DNA from: a virus
DNA length: 40,519 bases
Strand: one strand, 5' to 3'
IMG/VR virus record: IMGVR_UViG_3300033146_001170
Coordinates: 1-40,519 of that record
A program made the translations under genes and the position numbers. Under the pieces are notes generated by a model that saw only the letters and a list, made by a program, of their open reading frames with translations, had not been told where the DNA came from and did not search any database. Numbering within the stretch: position 1 is the first letter of the stretch; every line of letters starts with the position of its first letter. This document shows, in pieces, positions 30,795 to 37,968 of this stretch.

Positions 30795-32876
30795 ATGGCA
30801 TTTAGTCTTTCCCCTTCAGTTGATGTTCGTGAGTATGATTTAACTTTATCTGTTCCTAATCTACCAAGTTCAAAAACTGGTATGGTTATTCGTTCTGATA
30901 AAGGCGAATCACTCAAGATTCAATCAATTACAAGTGAAAGAGATCTCGTAGCTGCTTTCGGTGAGCCAACAGCGTATAATTATCAAGATTGGTATAACGC
31001 TTGGAACTTCCTTCAGTATGCTAGTTCTCTTTACATGGTACGCGCAATGGATGATGAAGTAGAAAACGCTGGTATTGAAGTAACAGCGAATGGATCCCTT
31101 GTAGACGTAGAACAATTAACCCAAGAAAAACTTTATAATCATGATGCAGCTGAATTAACTTTAGAAACTGAAGTTACACCAGAAGGTATTCGTTTTTATA
31201 ATAAGCAAATTCAATCAGAACAAAATTATGCTGTTGCTATTTGTATGAATGCTGATGATTGGAACGAACCTTTTTCTTCAGAAGGTTCTCATTTACTTCA
31301 TACATTAACTTCAACTGCTGGATTTGATTCAACTGGTGATTCTGGATCTTCTGTTGTAGAATTTTCTGCAAACACAATGATTGTTGGTGATACTTTCCAA
31401 TATGATGGTTCTTCATATACAGTGACTGATGTTGATAATACCGGAAATGAAGTAACAGTTCAACCAGAATTAGTTGATGAAGCAGGCGATCCTCTTACTG
31501 GTGTTATTACATTTACTTCAGATATGGTTCCAGAAGTAAAAGCATATCGTGAATCGGTTTTTTCTTCTGATTTAGTTAATGCTGATGGTACTTTAGTAGA
31601 TTTCGCTAAATTCTTTGAATATCCACCAGAATTTGATAAAGGTGAATTTGTTGTTATTGTATTCGCTAAAGATGATGATGGTAAATATGACAATGTAGAG
31701 CAATTACTTGTTTCTAAGAAAGAAAATGGTCGTGACTCTGAAGGTCGTAACATTTTTGTAAATGAAGTTTTCTTTAAGAAATCAGATTATTTGTATGCTA
31801 GTTATAATCTTGAATATGCTTTTGAAATTAACACATCAGATTCTCCTTTAGTTAAAATTGAAGGAACAACTGTACTTGATGAGAATGATGAACCAAAATG
31901 GTTATATCCACGTAAGAAACAATTCTTATCAGATGGTACAACTTTTGATAAATGGATTTATGATCCAATTGGATATAAACAATCTGATGTAATGGCAGCA
32001 TTTGATGAATTTGCTGATCCTGAGAATTTTGATATTAATTTATTAGTATCTCATCAACTCGATATGAACCGCGCATCAACAATTGCCGCAACTCGTAAAG
32101 ATTGTTTAGCGATTGTTGCTCCATATGATTATGCTTCAATTGTTGGTAAATCAGCAACAGATGCTACAGAATGGATGATCGCTGAATTTGGTTCACAAAC
32201 TTCACCAGTCGCTGGTACTTTTAATACATTTAATTCATATTCTGCAATTTATGGTAATATGAAATATCAATATGATAAATTCAATGATGTAAATCGTTGG
32301 TTATGTATTGCTGGCGATATTGCTGGTTTAGCTGCACAAACTGATGCTAATCGCGATCCATGGTGGGCATTTGCGGGTCTTGAGCGTGGTAAGATTCGGA
32401 ACTCAATTAAACCAGCATTTAACCCTAATAAACAAAATCGTGATGACCTTTATATTAACAGCATTAACCCAGTTATGTCTGTTCCAGGTGAAGGTGTAAT
32501 GATTGTTTGGGGTCAAAAAACTTCATTAGCTAAACCTTCAGCGTTTGATCGTGTTAATGTTCGTCGTTTATTAATTACTTTAGAAAAAGCGATCGCAACA
32601 GCATCACGTTATGCGTTATTTGAGTTTAATGATGAATTTACACGTGCAAGACTTCGTGGTTTAATTGAACCGTTCTTGCGTGATGTAAAAGGTCGTCGTG
32701 GCATTTATGATTTCTTAGTTGTTATTGATTCATCAAATAATACAGCTGAAGTTATTGATAAAAATGCTTTAATTATTGATGTTTATATTAAACCTACGAA
32801 GGTTGCTGAATTTATTCAGATCAATATGAACGTAACACGTACTGATGCTAACTTCCAAGAGCTAATTGGACGTTAA
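30795..32876 (+). CDS. 18: Contractile tail sheath protein (gp18-like)
   Basis: The product has 693 residues (T4 gp18 has 659). The N-terminal part (SLSPSVDVREYDLTLSVPN) and the conserved SVYxVR-like SLYMVRA segment, and the C-terminal core (GVMIVWGQKTSLAKPSAFDRVNVRRLLITLEKAIATA, then IDVYIKP) are typical of T4-type sheath proteins. Sheath subunits stack around the tube and contract during injection. The gene has its own late promoter and AGGAG site. The stop is followed by a hairpin before the tube gene. Confidence 0.97.
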   Translation: MAFSLSPSVDVREYDLTLSVPNLPSSKTGMVIRSDKGESLKIQSITSERDLVAAFGEPTAYNYQDWYNAWNFLQYASSLYMVRAMDDEVENAGIEVTANGSLVDVEQLTQEKLYNHDAAELTLETEVTPEGIRFYNKQIQSEQNYAVAICMNADDWNEPFSSEGSHLLHTLTSTAGFDSTGDSGSSVVEFSANTMIVGDTFQYDGSSYTVTDVDNTGNEVTVQPELVDEAGDPLTGVITFTSDMVPEVKAYRESVFSSDLVNADGTLVDFAKFFEYPPEFDKGEFVVIVFAKDDDGKYDNVEQLLVSKKENGRDSEGRNIFVNEVFFKKSDYLYASYNLEYAFEINTSDSPLVKIEGTTVLDENDEPKWLYPRKKQFLSDGTTFDKWIYDPIGYKQSDVMAAFDEFADPENFDINLLVSHQLDMNRASTIAATRKDCLAIVAPYDYASIVGKSATDATEWMIAEFGSQTSPVAGTFNTFNSYSAIYGNMKYQYDKFNDVNRWLCIAGDIAGLAAQTDANRDPWWAFAGLERGKIRNSIKPAFNPNKQNRDDLYINSINPVMSVPGEGVMIVWGQKTSLAKPSAFDRVNVRRLLITLEKAIATASRYALFEFNDEFTRARLRGLIEPFLRDVKGRRGIYDFLVVIDSSNNTAEVIDKNALIIDVYIKPTKVAEFIQINMNVTRTDANFQELIGR

Positions 32877-32886
32877 AAAAATTATA

Positions 32887-32911
32887 TTGAGGGGTTGTAA
32901 AAGCCCCTCAA
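32887..32911 (+). other. Hairpin between sheath and tube genes, without T tail
   Basis: TTGAGGGG (32887-32894) pairs with CCCCTCAA (32904-32911) around a short loop; wobble pairs may extend the stem. AAATATAGGAG follows instead of a T run, so it is not a canonical terminator. It may be a processing or stability element, or a leaky terminator, that tunes the sheath to tube ratio. Confidence 0.6.
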
Positions 32912-32928
32912 ATATAGGAGAATAAATT

Positions 32929-33435
32929 ATGGGAATCGCATTAACAGATTTTAAAGCTAAAGTTCAAGACGTAGCTCGTACTAATCGTTTCTTGTTTACT
33001 TTTGCTTCCCCAGTTAGTGGCGGAGATTCAGAAACTATGTCTTATCTTTGTAAAGGCGCTCAATTACCTTCAAAGACAATCGGTGAGATTATTCTGAATT
33101 GGCAAGGTATGCAAAATAAAATTGCGGGCGATCCAACATTTGATGATCTTTCATTAACTTTTATTAACGATTATGATCAAGTTGGACGTAAAACATTTGA
33201 AGATTGGATGAAATATATTGACGATCAAACTTCAAATGAAAGAGAAGCACAAGGTGATTATAAGATTGATTGTACTGTTCAATTACTTGGTCGTAAAGGT
33301 GAAGTTATTGCAGAATTTAAAATGTTTGGTGTTTGGCCAAAACAATTAGATGCTGTTGATCTTAACTCAGAATCTTCAGATACTATGTCTGAATTTGGTG
33401 TAACTCTTGGTATGGATTATTGGGAACGTATTTGA
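32929..33435 (+). CDS. 19: Tail tube protein (gp19-like)
   Basis: The product has 168 residues (T4 gp19 has 163). The pattern LTDFKAKVQDVARTNRFLFTF, then LCKGAQLPSKTIGEI, and SLTFINDYDQVGRKTFEDWMK is characteristic of T4-type tube proteins. Hexamers stack to form the tube through which DNA passes. It follows the hairpin and ATAGGAG. A strong terminator is downstream at 33470. A second protein of similar type is encoded at 36518. Confidence 0.95.
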   Translation: MGIALTDFKAKVQDVARTNRFLFTFASPVSGGDSETMSYLCKGAQLPSKTIGEIILNWQGMQNKIAGDPTFDDLSLTFINDYDQVGRKTFEDWMKYIDDQTSNEREAQGDYKIDCTVQLLGRKGEVIAEFKMFGVWPKQLDAVDLNSESSDTMSEFGVTLGMDYWERI

Positions 33436-33469
33436 TATCTTACTAATATATAAAATATTACTTTATTTT

Positions 33470-33498
33470 AAGGGACGTTTTTTAACGTCCCTTTTTTT
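33470..33498 (+). terminator. Strong intrinsic terminator after gp19
   Basis: AAGGGACGTT (33470-33479) and AACGTCCCTT (33484-33493) form a 10-bp stem with a TTTT loop, followed by a T run to 33498. A late promoter lies 14 bases downstream. Confidence 0.92.
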
Positions 33499-33512
33499 AT
33501 CTTTATGAGAAA

Positions 33513-33520
33513 TATAAATA
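33513..33520 (+). promoter_or_regulatory. T4-type late promoter TATAAATA before the exported-protein module
   Basis: An exact TATAAATA directly after the gp19 terminator, 32 bases ahead of the ATG at 33553. It lies in the extended reading frame that would start at 33505, which supports the later start. Confidence 0.78.
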
Positions 33521-33552
33521 CATATAATATTAATTTTATATGGTCTATAATA

Positions 33553-34581
33553 ATGAAAAAATTCATATTAATACTTATATTCTGTTTATTATCTGTTCAA
33601 ACAGTTGCTGCAGAATATATACATATTGTTATTTTATTCGATAAATCTTATGAAAATGAAACTGGTGAGATTTTAAGTAAAGAATTAAATACATATATGA
33701 ATGAGAAAGATTATAAAATCTCTCGTATTTATATGAACTGTAATTCCAAATGTACTGAAAATACAATGTCAATTCGTTTCGAAAAAGCATTACGAAGAGC
33801 AGAAGACCGTAATCCAGATTATTTAATTATTGGTTCCGAAACTTTGTGGAATTTATATCATGATGATATAAAAGAATTTAGAGATAAACTTAAAATTAAA
33901 GTTGGTCTATTTAATATGTTTAAAGATTCTGAACGATTCCAATTTGATTTTGATTTTAAATATGATGGTTTTTTTGTTGATTATACAACTGTCGATTTAA
34001 CTACGTTTATGTTTTATACGAAACGAAATGGAATTGTATTTAATCATTTTTATATTTTAAGAGATGAATCAGCACATTCACTTAAATTGGCTTTATATTT
34101 AAAACAAATGTTTTTATTAGAAGGAAAACAACCTGCAAATATTCATATATATCCTGTTTCGTCTATACAATCTTTAAAAAAACGAGTAATGGATTTACAA
34201 ATGAAGCCACAAGGAATTTTAATTCCTATAATTAAACAAGTTTTAGATACAGATTCTAAAAAAGAAATATTAGAAACAATCGTTCATCATAACAGAAAAC
34301 ATTTTGAATTAAGTGTTTTAGAAGATGATACAAAATATTTGTGTTTTAGTTTAGCTCATGTTGTGAGAGATGATTATAAAACATATAAAAAATATCCACA
34401 GCATACTCCTGAAGTAGATGAAATTAATTTATCAGAATTTTTAACTCGATATGAAGGTAAGAAAAATAAATTTGTAGTTGAAGATACATATTTTATAATG
34501 AATGAAGACCGTGTTGGTCAAATTGCTGGAGGGTATAAATTATTAAAATTTAAGAACGATTTTGTGGATTTTTTAAGGTAA
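33553..34581 (+). CDS. Sec-exported protein, possibly periplasmic-binding-like
   Basis: The product has 342 residues from the ATG at 33553. A clear signal peptide (MKKFILILIFCLLSVQTVAAEY) with Lys residues, a hydrophobic core and AxA-type end gives a periplasmic protein, about 320 residues when mature. The alternating strand/helix pattern (YIHIVILFDKSYE, then PDYLIIGSETL, then KIKVGLFNMF) and a second lobe (NHFYILRDESAHSLKLALYLK) resemble type I periplasmic-binding or ABC_sub_bind proteins, but I claim no firm match. No visible Shine-Dalgarno site precedes it. It lies between gp19 and the portal in a late operon, an unusual place for an exported protein. Confidence 0.75.
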   Translation: MKKFILILIFCLLSVQTVAAEYIHIVILFDKSYENETGEILSKELNTYMNEKDYKISRIYMNCNSKCTENTMSIRFEKALRRAEDRNPDYLIIGSETLWNLYHDDIKEFRDKLKIKVGLFNMFKDSERFQFDFDFKYDGFFVDYTTVDLTTFMFYTKRNGIVFNHFYILRDESAHSLKLALYLKQMFLLEGKQPANIHIYPVSSIQSLKKRVMDLQMKPQGILIPIIKQVLDTDSKKEILETIVHHNRKHFELSVLEDDTKYLCFSLAHVVRDDYKTYKKYPQHTPEVDEINLSEFLTRYEGKKNKFVVEDTYFIMNEDRVGQIAGGYKLLKFKNDFVDFLR

Positions 34582-34585
34582 TAAA

Positions 34586-34951
34586 ATGAGCATTCAAGAT
34601 ATTATTAATAAAGTCTACGAAAAATTGGCGTATCATGTTATTTACACCATAAATGAAGATGGAGTGATCGTTAAAGAAGTAAAGAATGATAAATTCGATA
34701 AAGGTAGAACAAGTACAGTTATTTTATCTTTATTATTGAGTTTTTTGTTTGTATTTGTGGTTGGATTAACCGCACACGAACTCAAACATTTATCTCAAGA
34801 AAAATTATTTCAAGAATCGTTTTATGTAAATCAATTATGTTTTAAAGGTGAAGAATTAAGCGAATGTTATAGTATTTCTCACCAAAAAGAAATAAAAATA
34901 TATTTAGATGAACGTGAGGATATTAAAACTCTGTTCATTTCAGGAGAATAA
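34586..34951 (+). CDS. Single-span membrane protein
   Basis: The product has 121 residues. The N-terminal 48 residues (YHVIYTINEDGVIVKEVKN) are polar; one strong span lies at about residues 48-68 (ILSLLLSFLFVFVVGLTA), then a second soluble segment containing three cysteines (QLCFKGEELSEC). Charge distribution suggests N-in, C-out, with a possible disulfide outside. It starts 4 bases after the exported protein gene and may form a complex with it. Function is unknown. Confidence 0.75.
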   Translation: MSIQDIINKVYEKLAYHVIYTINEDGVIVKEVKNDKFDKGRTSTVILSLLLSFLFVFVVGLTAHELKHLSQEKLFQESFYVNQLCFKGEELSECYSISHQKEIKIYLDEREDIKTLFISGE

Positions 34952-34952
34952 T

Positions 34953-35597
34953 GTGGTTTTAGAAATTTTAATGAATTTATCTACCTCTGCATATTTTGCA
35001 TTAGGGGCTGTTTTAGTTACAGCGATTGTATTCGTTTTAATTATTACACCGTTAATGAATCATGTGAAGCAATTAGATGATGTTGTAATGGAAAAATTAT
35101 CGTTGTTACCCACAACAGATACTTATTCCACATTATTCTCAATTATCACTGATCAAAATGTATTTAATGAAGGTTTATTAAAAGAATATGAATTAATCAA
35201 AGATGCAGTTGTCCGTTTAAATGCAATAATTGCTGGGATGAATGGGGATCAGGAATTATTACAAGAAAATATAAATTTGTTCGTTGAACAAATGCGTAAT
35301 CTCGAAATGTCTTTAGAAGATTATGCTGCACATTTAGAATTCAATGATGATAAATCATCAAGACAAATAAATAGTTTAGTAAAAGCTCGTATAGACACAA
35401 CTACATTTTTAATTAAATTAATAGAGTCGTTAAAAGCATCACAACATATTGATCCAAATTTTAATGGTGATACATTATATGAAATTCGAGAAGAATTACG
35501 TGTGGGTGTTGAAACAATTAAAAACATGAACTATCGTTCACTCAAATCAAACCCACGTTCAGGCTCTGTAGATAAATTAACAGATTTTGAATATTAA
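34953..35597 (+). CDS. Membrane-anchored helical protein (GTG start)
   Basis: The product has 214 residues from GTG at 34953, well placed behind CAGGAG (34941-34946). An upstream ATG at 34908 lies inside the previous gene. An N-terminal span (about residues 11-31, AYFALGAVLVTAIVFVLIITPL) leads to a long, mostly alpha-helical domain (LKEYELIKDAVVRLNAIIAGM, then FVEQMRNLEMSLEDYAAHLEF). The layout resembles a membrane-bound sensor or scaffold with a cytoplasmic coiled coil, but no HAMP or kinase motif is present. It belongs to the same late operon as the exported protein. Confidence 0.7.
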   Translation: MVLEILMNLSTSAYFALGAVLVTAIVFVLIITPLMNHVKQLDDVVMEKLSLLPTTDTYSTLFSIITDQNVFNEGLLKEYELIKDAVVRLNAIIAGMNGDQELLQENINLFVEQMRNLEMSLEDYAAHLEFNDDKSSRQINSLVKARIDTTTFLIKLIESLKASQHIDPNFNGDTLYEIREELRVGVETIKNMNYRSLKSNPRSGSVDKLTDFEY

Positions 35598-35608
35598 GGA
35601 ATTAAGCC

Positions 35609-36508
35609 ATGATTCAAACATTTCCGGTAGATCTAATGTCATTAATACATCATATTCAAGTGCAATATGAAAAAGTATTAAATAATAAAAAATTTAAATC
35701 CAGAATGTGTTATTGTAAACAAGAAATATTCTCTCAGTTTACATATACAGTTGAAAAAGTTGTTATTAAATTAGGAGCACGAACATTAAAGTTCCTTGAA
35801 GATTATAATATAGAATTAAGTACTGATCTAAATGATTTACGAAAATGGTTTAATGATGAAGTTTATGAAACCCTTTATCAAAATGAACGTGTATCTAATA
35901 AATTAGTCCTAACATTTCAATTATTACAAGAATATCAAGATGAAAAGTTCTTTAATATTATTGAAAAAAAATATCAAAATATTTTACGATTATTAAAAGA
36001 TGATAAAGAAACTGGAGTCGAACAAGAATTAAATAATTTATTTGAAGAAATTCGTGCATGGTATGAATTATTTTTATATATGATTTTAGCAACACAATTT
36101 AATTGTCAATCGTTTGATGAGAATTATTTACAAGATCATAATGTCGCTTTTGATATTGCTGTTCCTGATGATAAGAGATGTATACATGAAGGTGATTGTG
36201 ATGTTCACGAAAAGGTTGTTGAAAAAGGTGAACAAATTAATATTATAATGACTAATGATTTTATCGATGATACAACTTGGTTAGATAAATTAATGTGTAT
36301 TATTTCAACATACCACACTAATCCAGATTCGGTAACATTTACATTAGATTATAGAATGTATGATCATTTAGTTCAATGTAAATTGTCAGCAAGACATTAT
36401 GATAAATTAATTGAAGCTAATAAACATTTTAAAAATATGCATATTAAAAACCATGAAGGAATTAATTTTAACGGGCATTATGATGCTATCAAGCATTTAA
36501 TAGATTAG
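35609..36508 (+). CDS. Large hypothetical protein of the exported/membrane module
   Basis: The product has 299 residues, soluble by sequence. Helical (IQVQYEKVLNNKKFKSRMCY, then KYQNILRLLKDDKE) with a conserved-looking later section (DAIKHLID end). Cys residues are scattered (MCYCK, CIHEGDCDVHEK), the last a possible metal site. The gene is 11 bases after the membrane protein and 9 bases ahead of the tube-like gene. No family is recognised; it may be a cytoplasmic partner of the module or a virion protein. Confidence 0.65.
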   Translation: MIQTFPVDLMSLIHHIQVQYEKVLNNKKFKSRMCYCKQEIFSQFTYTVEKVVIKLGARTLKFLEDYNIELSTDLNDLRKWFNDEVYETLYQNERVSNKLVLTFQLLQEYQDEKFFNIIEKKYQNILRLLKDDKETGVEQELNNLFEEIRAWYELFLYMILATQFNCQSFDENYLQDHNVAFDIAVPDDKRCIHEGDCDVHEKVVEKGEQINIIMTNDFIDDTTWLDKLMCIISTYHTNPDSVTFTLDYRMYDHLVQCKLSARHYDKLIEANKHFKNMHIKNHEGINFNGHYDAIKHLID

Positions 36509-36517
36509 GATTTATTT

Positions 36518-37006
36518 ATGTCAATCGATTATTGTAATAATATTAATTTATTAAAATCTGCGCAATTTAAATTAATATTAGAAAATCCAGAAAAGCATGT
36601 TGAATTTTTTGTTCAAGAATGTAATATTCCTGGTTGGAATTTAGGTGAGATGGATGTTCATTGGATGGCGCAAAATCAACCAAGACCTGGAGATAATATA
36701 ACATGGAATGCTTTAAGTGCAACAATCGTATGTGATGAAGAATTAAAAGCAATACGGGAATGCCATGGTTATTGTTTTCGTTTAAAAGATCCAGAAACTG
36801 GATTCTTAGGCGATCAAATGCAAGAAACATTTGATGCAAAATTAATGATATTAACTAATAAAAATAATCTACAACATGTTGTAACTTTTTATGATGCTTG
36901 GATTCAAAATGTGAGTGATTTACAATTATCACATACAACATCAGAAGATGATCCAGTAACATTTACAGTTGATATAAGGTATGATTATTATAAATTTGGA
37001 GAATAA
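36518..37006 (+). CDS. Tail-tube-like protein (gp19/gp54 fold)
   Basis: The product has 162 residues. LLKSAQFKLILENPEKHVEFFVQECNIPGWNLGEMDVHW, then NITWNALSATIVCDEELKAIRE and a final strand VTFTVDIRYDYYKFG form the beta-barrel pattern of the T4 tube-fold family (gp19, gp48, gp54). The size matches gp19. As gp19 itself lies at 32929, this is a second tube-fold protein, perhaps a baseplate initiator or tube terminal protein. The gene sits next to the gp4 gene with no gap. Confidence 0.6.
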   Translation: MSIDYCNNINLLKSAQFKLILENPEKHVEFFVQECNIPGWNLGEMDVHWMAQNQPRPGDNITWNALSATIVCDEELKAIRECHGYCFRLKDPETGFLGDQMQETFDAKLMILTNKNNLQHVVTFYDAWIQNVSDLQLSHTTSEDDPVTFTVDIRYDYYKFGE

Positions 37007-37477
37007 ATGGGATATTATCAAATTGCTAATTTTGAAAAATATCTAAAAAACCCACATAAATATAAAGGAATTAAACCAATAACTTTACGTTCAGGATGGG
37101 AAATTAAATTTGCAACTTGGTTAGATAAAACATCAAGTGTATTATATTGGAATTCTGAAACAATTGTTATTAAATATGATTTCTTTGATCCAGTTAAGAA
37201 AACCGTAAGAAAACATAGATATTTTACAGATTTTTGGATGCAAATAAAAGATAAAAATGGTGAAATTAAAGAATATGTGATCGAAATAAAACCATACGAT
37301 CAAACAAAACCACCACCAAAACCTAAACGGGAAACGAAAGCACATCAAAAACGTGTTTATACTTATTTAAAAAATCAAGCAAAATGGGCAGCAGCTAGAA
37401 AATTTTGCGAAGAACAAAAAATGTTAGGTAAACAAATAGATTTTGTGATTTTAACTGAGAAAGATATTCCTGTTTAA
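37007..37477 (+). CDS. 4: Head completion nuclease (gp4-like)
   Basis: The product has 156 residues (T4 gp4 has 150). The pattern LKNPHKYKGIKPITLRSGWEIKFATWLD, then VLYWNSETIVIKYDF, RKHRYFTDFWMQIKDKNGE and EYVIEIKPY is that of T4 gp4/gp50 head-completion protein, with a nuclease-like E-x-K core (IEIKP). It is required to finish the filled head before tail joining. The ATG follows the tube-like stop immediately (TAAATG). The downstream late promoter (37484) is only 7 bases beyond its stop. Confidence 0.9.
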   Translation: MGYYQIANFEKYLKNPHKYKGIKPITLRSGWEIKFATWLDKTSSVLYWNSETIVIKYDFFDPVKKTVRKHRYFTDFWMQIKDKNGEIKEYVIEIKPYDQTKPPPKPKRETKAHQKRVYTYLKNQAKWAAARKFCEEQKMLGKQIDFVILTEKDIPV

Positions 37478-37483
37478 TTGTAT

Positions 37484-37491
37484 TATAAATA
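37484..37491 (+). promoter_or_regulatory. T4-type late promoter TATAAATA before the portal block
   Basis: An exact TATAAATA lies in the 29-base gap between gp4 and the gene at 37507, 16 bases before the ATG. It gives an extra start for the following gene and the portal. Confidence 0.75.
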
Positions 37492-37506
37492 ACAATAGGA
37501 TACAAA

Positions 37507-37959
37507 ATGGCAAGACAATTAAAAGATAATGCGATATACTTTTTCAGATATAAAAATCCTGCTGGAAAAGGTAGATTAAAAGTTTGGGATACTGCTCCTT
37601 TAGTTATACCTTTAGATGTAACTAGAAAATCATTATTAGCAGTTAATATTCATTGGATTCCCAAAAACCAAAGAGCTGATTTTGTTGCCTTTTTAATGGA
37701 TTATTTTGCTGCTGGAAAATTAGGTGGTAAACGTTTTAAAAGATCAAAATTATATTATAGTTTTATTAAAGCAGGTAAAGTTAAATGGGCTTTAGTTGCT
37801 ATTCGTCGATATCATTTATCGCGCATAACTGGAATGAAAGAAATTAAAAAAGATGATTGGGATAAAGTCCTAGGTAAACGAAAATATAGAGCTAAATTTC
37901 AATACGATTCTTGGGTTAAAAATCTCACTCGTGGTTTTAGAAATCCAACTAAGAAATAA
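37507..37959 (+). CDS. Conserved phage protein between gp4 and portal
   Basis: The product has 150 residues. AIYFFRYKNPAGKGRLKVWDTAPLVIPLD, then LAVNIHWIPKNQRADFVAFLMDY resemble a virion-associated family of T4-like phages whose signature is 'Y-F-x-Y-x-P...D-x-x-P-L-V...GLN-H-Y-L-P-x-x-R'. The rest is basic (KRFKRSKLYY, then KNLTRGFRNPTKK). I do not know its biochemical function. Direct proximity to gp4 and gp20 makes a virion or DNA-injection role plausible. Confidence 0.75.
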   Translation: MARQLKDNAIYFFRYKNPAGKGRLKVWDTAPLVIPLDVTRKSLLAVNIHWIPKNQRADFVAFLMDYFAAGKLGGKRFKRSKLYYSFIKAGKVKWALVAIRRYHLSRITGMKEIKKDDWDKVLGKRKYRAKFQYDSWVKNLTRGFRNPTKK

Positions 37960-37968
37960 GGAAGATAA

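Noticed and set aside
30745-30843. Short ORF with 32 codons before gp18
   Set aside because: It has a plausible ribosome-binding site, but most of it overlaps gp18 and it has no recognisable product; possible leader peptide only.
33505-33552. Extended start of the exported protein
   Set aside because: The late promoter lies inside this part, and the signal peptide begins at the ATG 33553.
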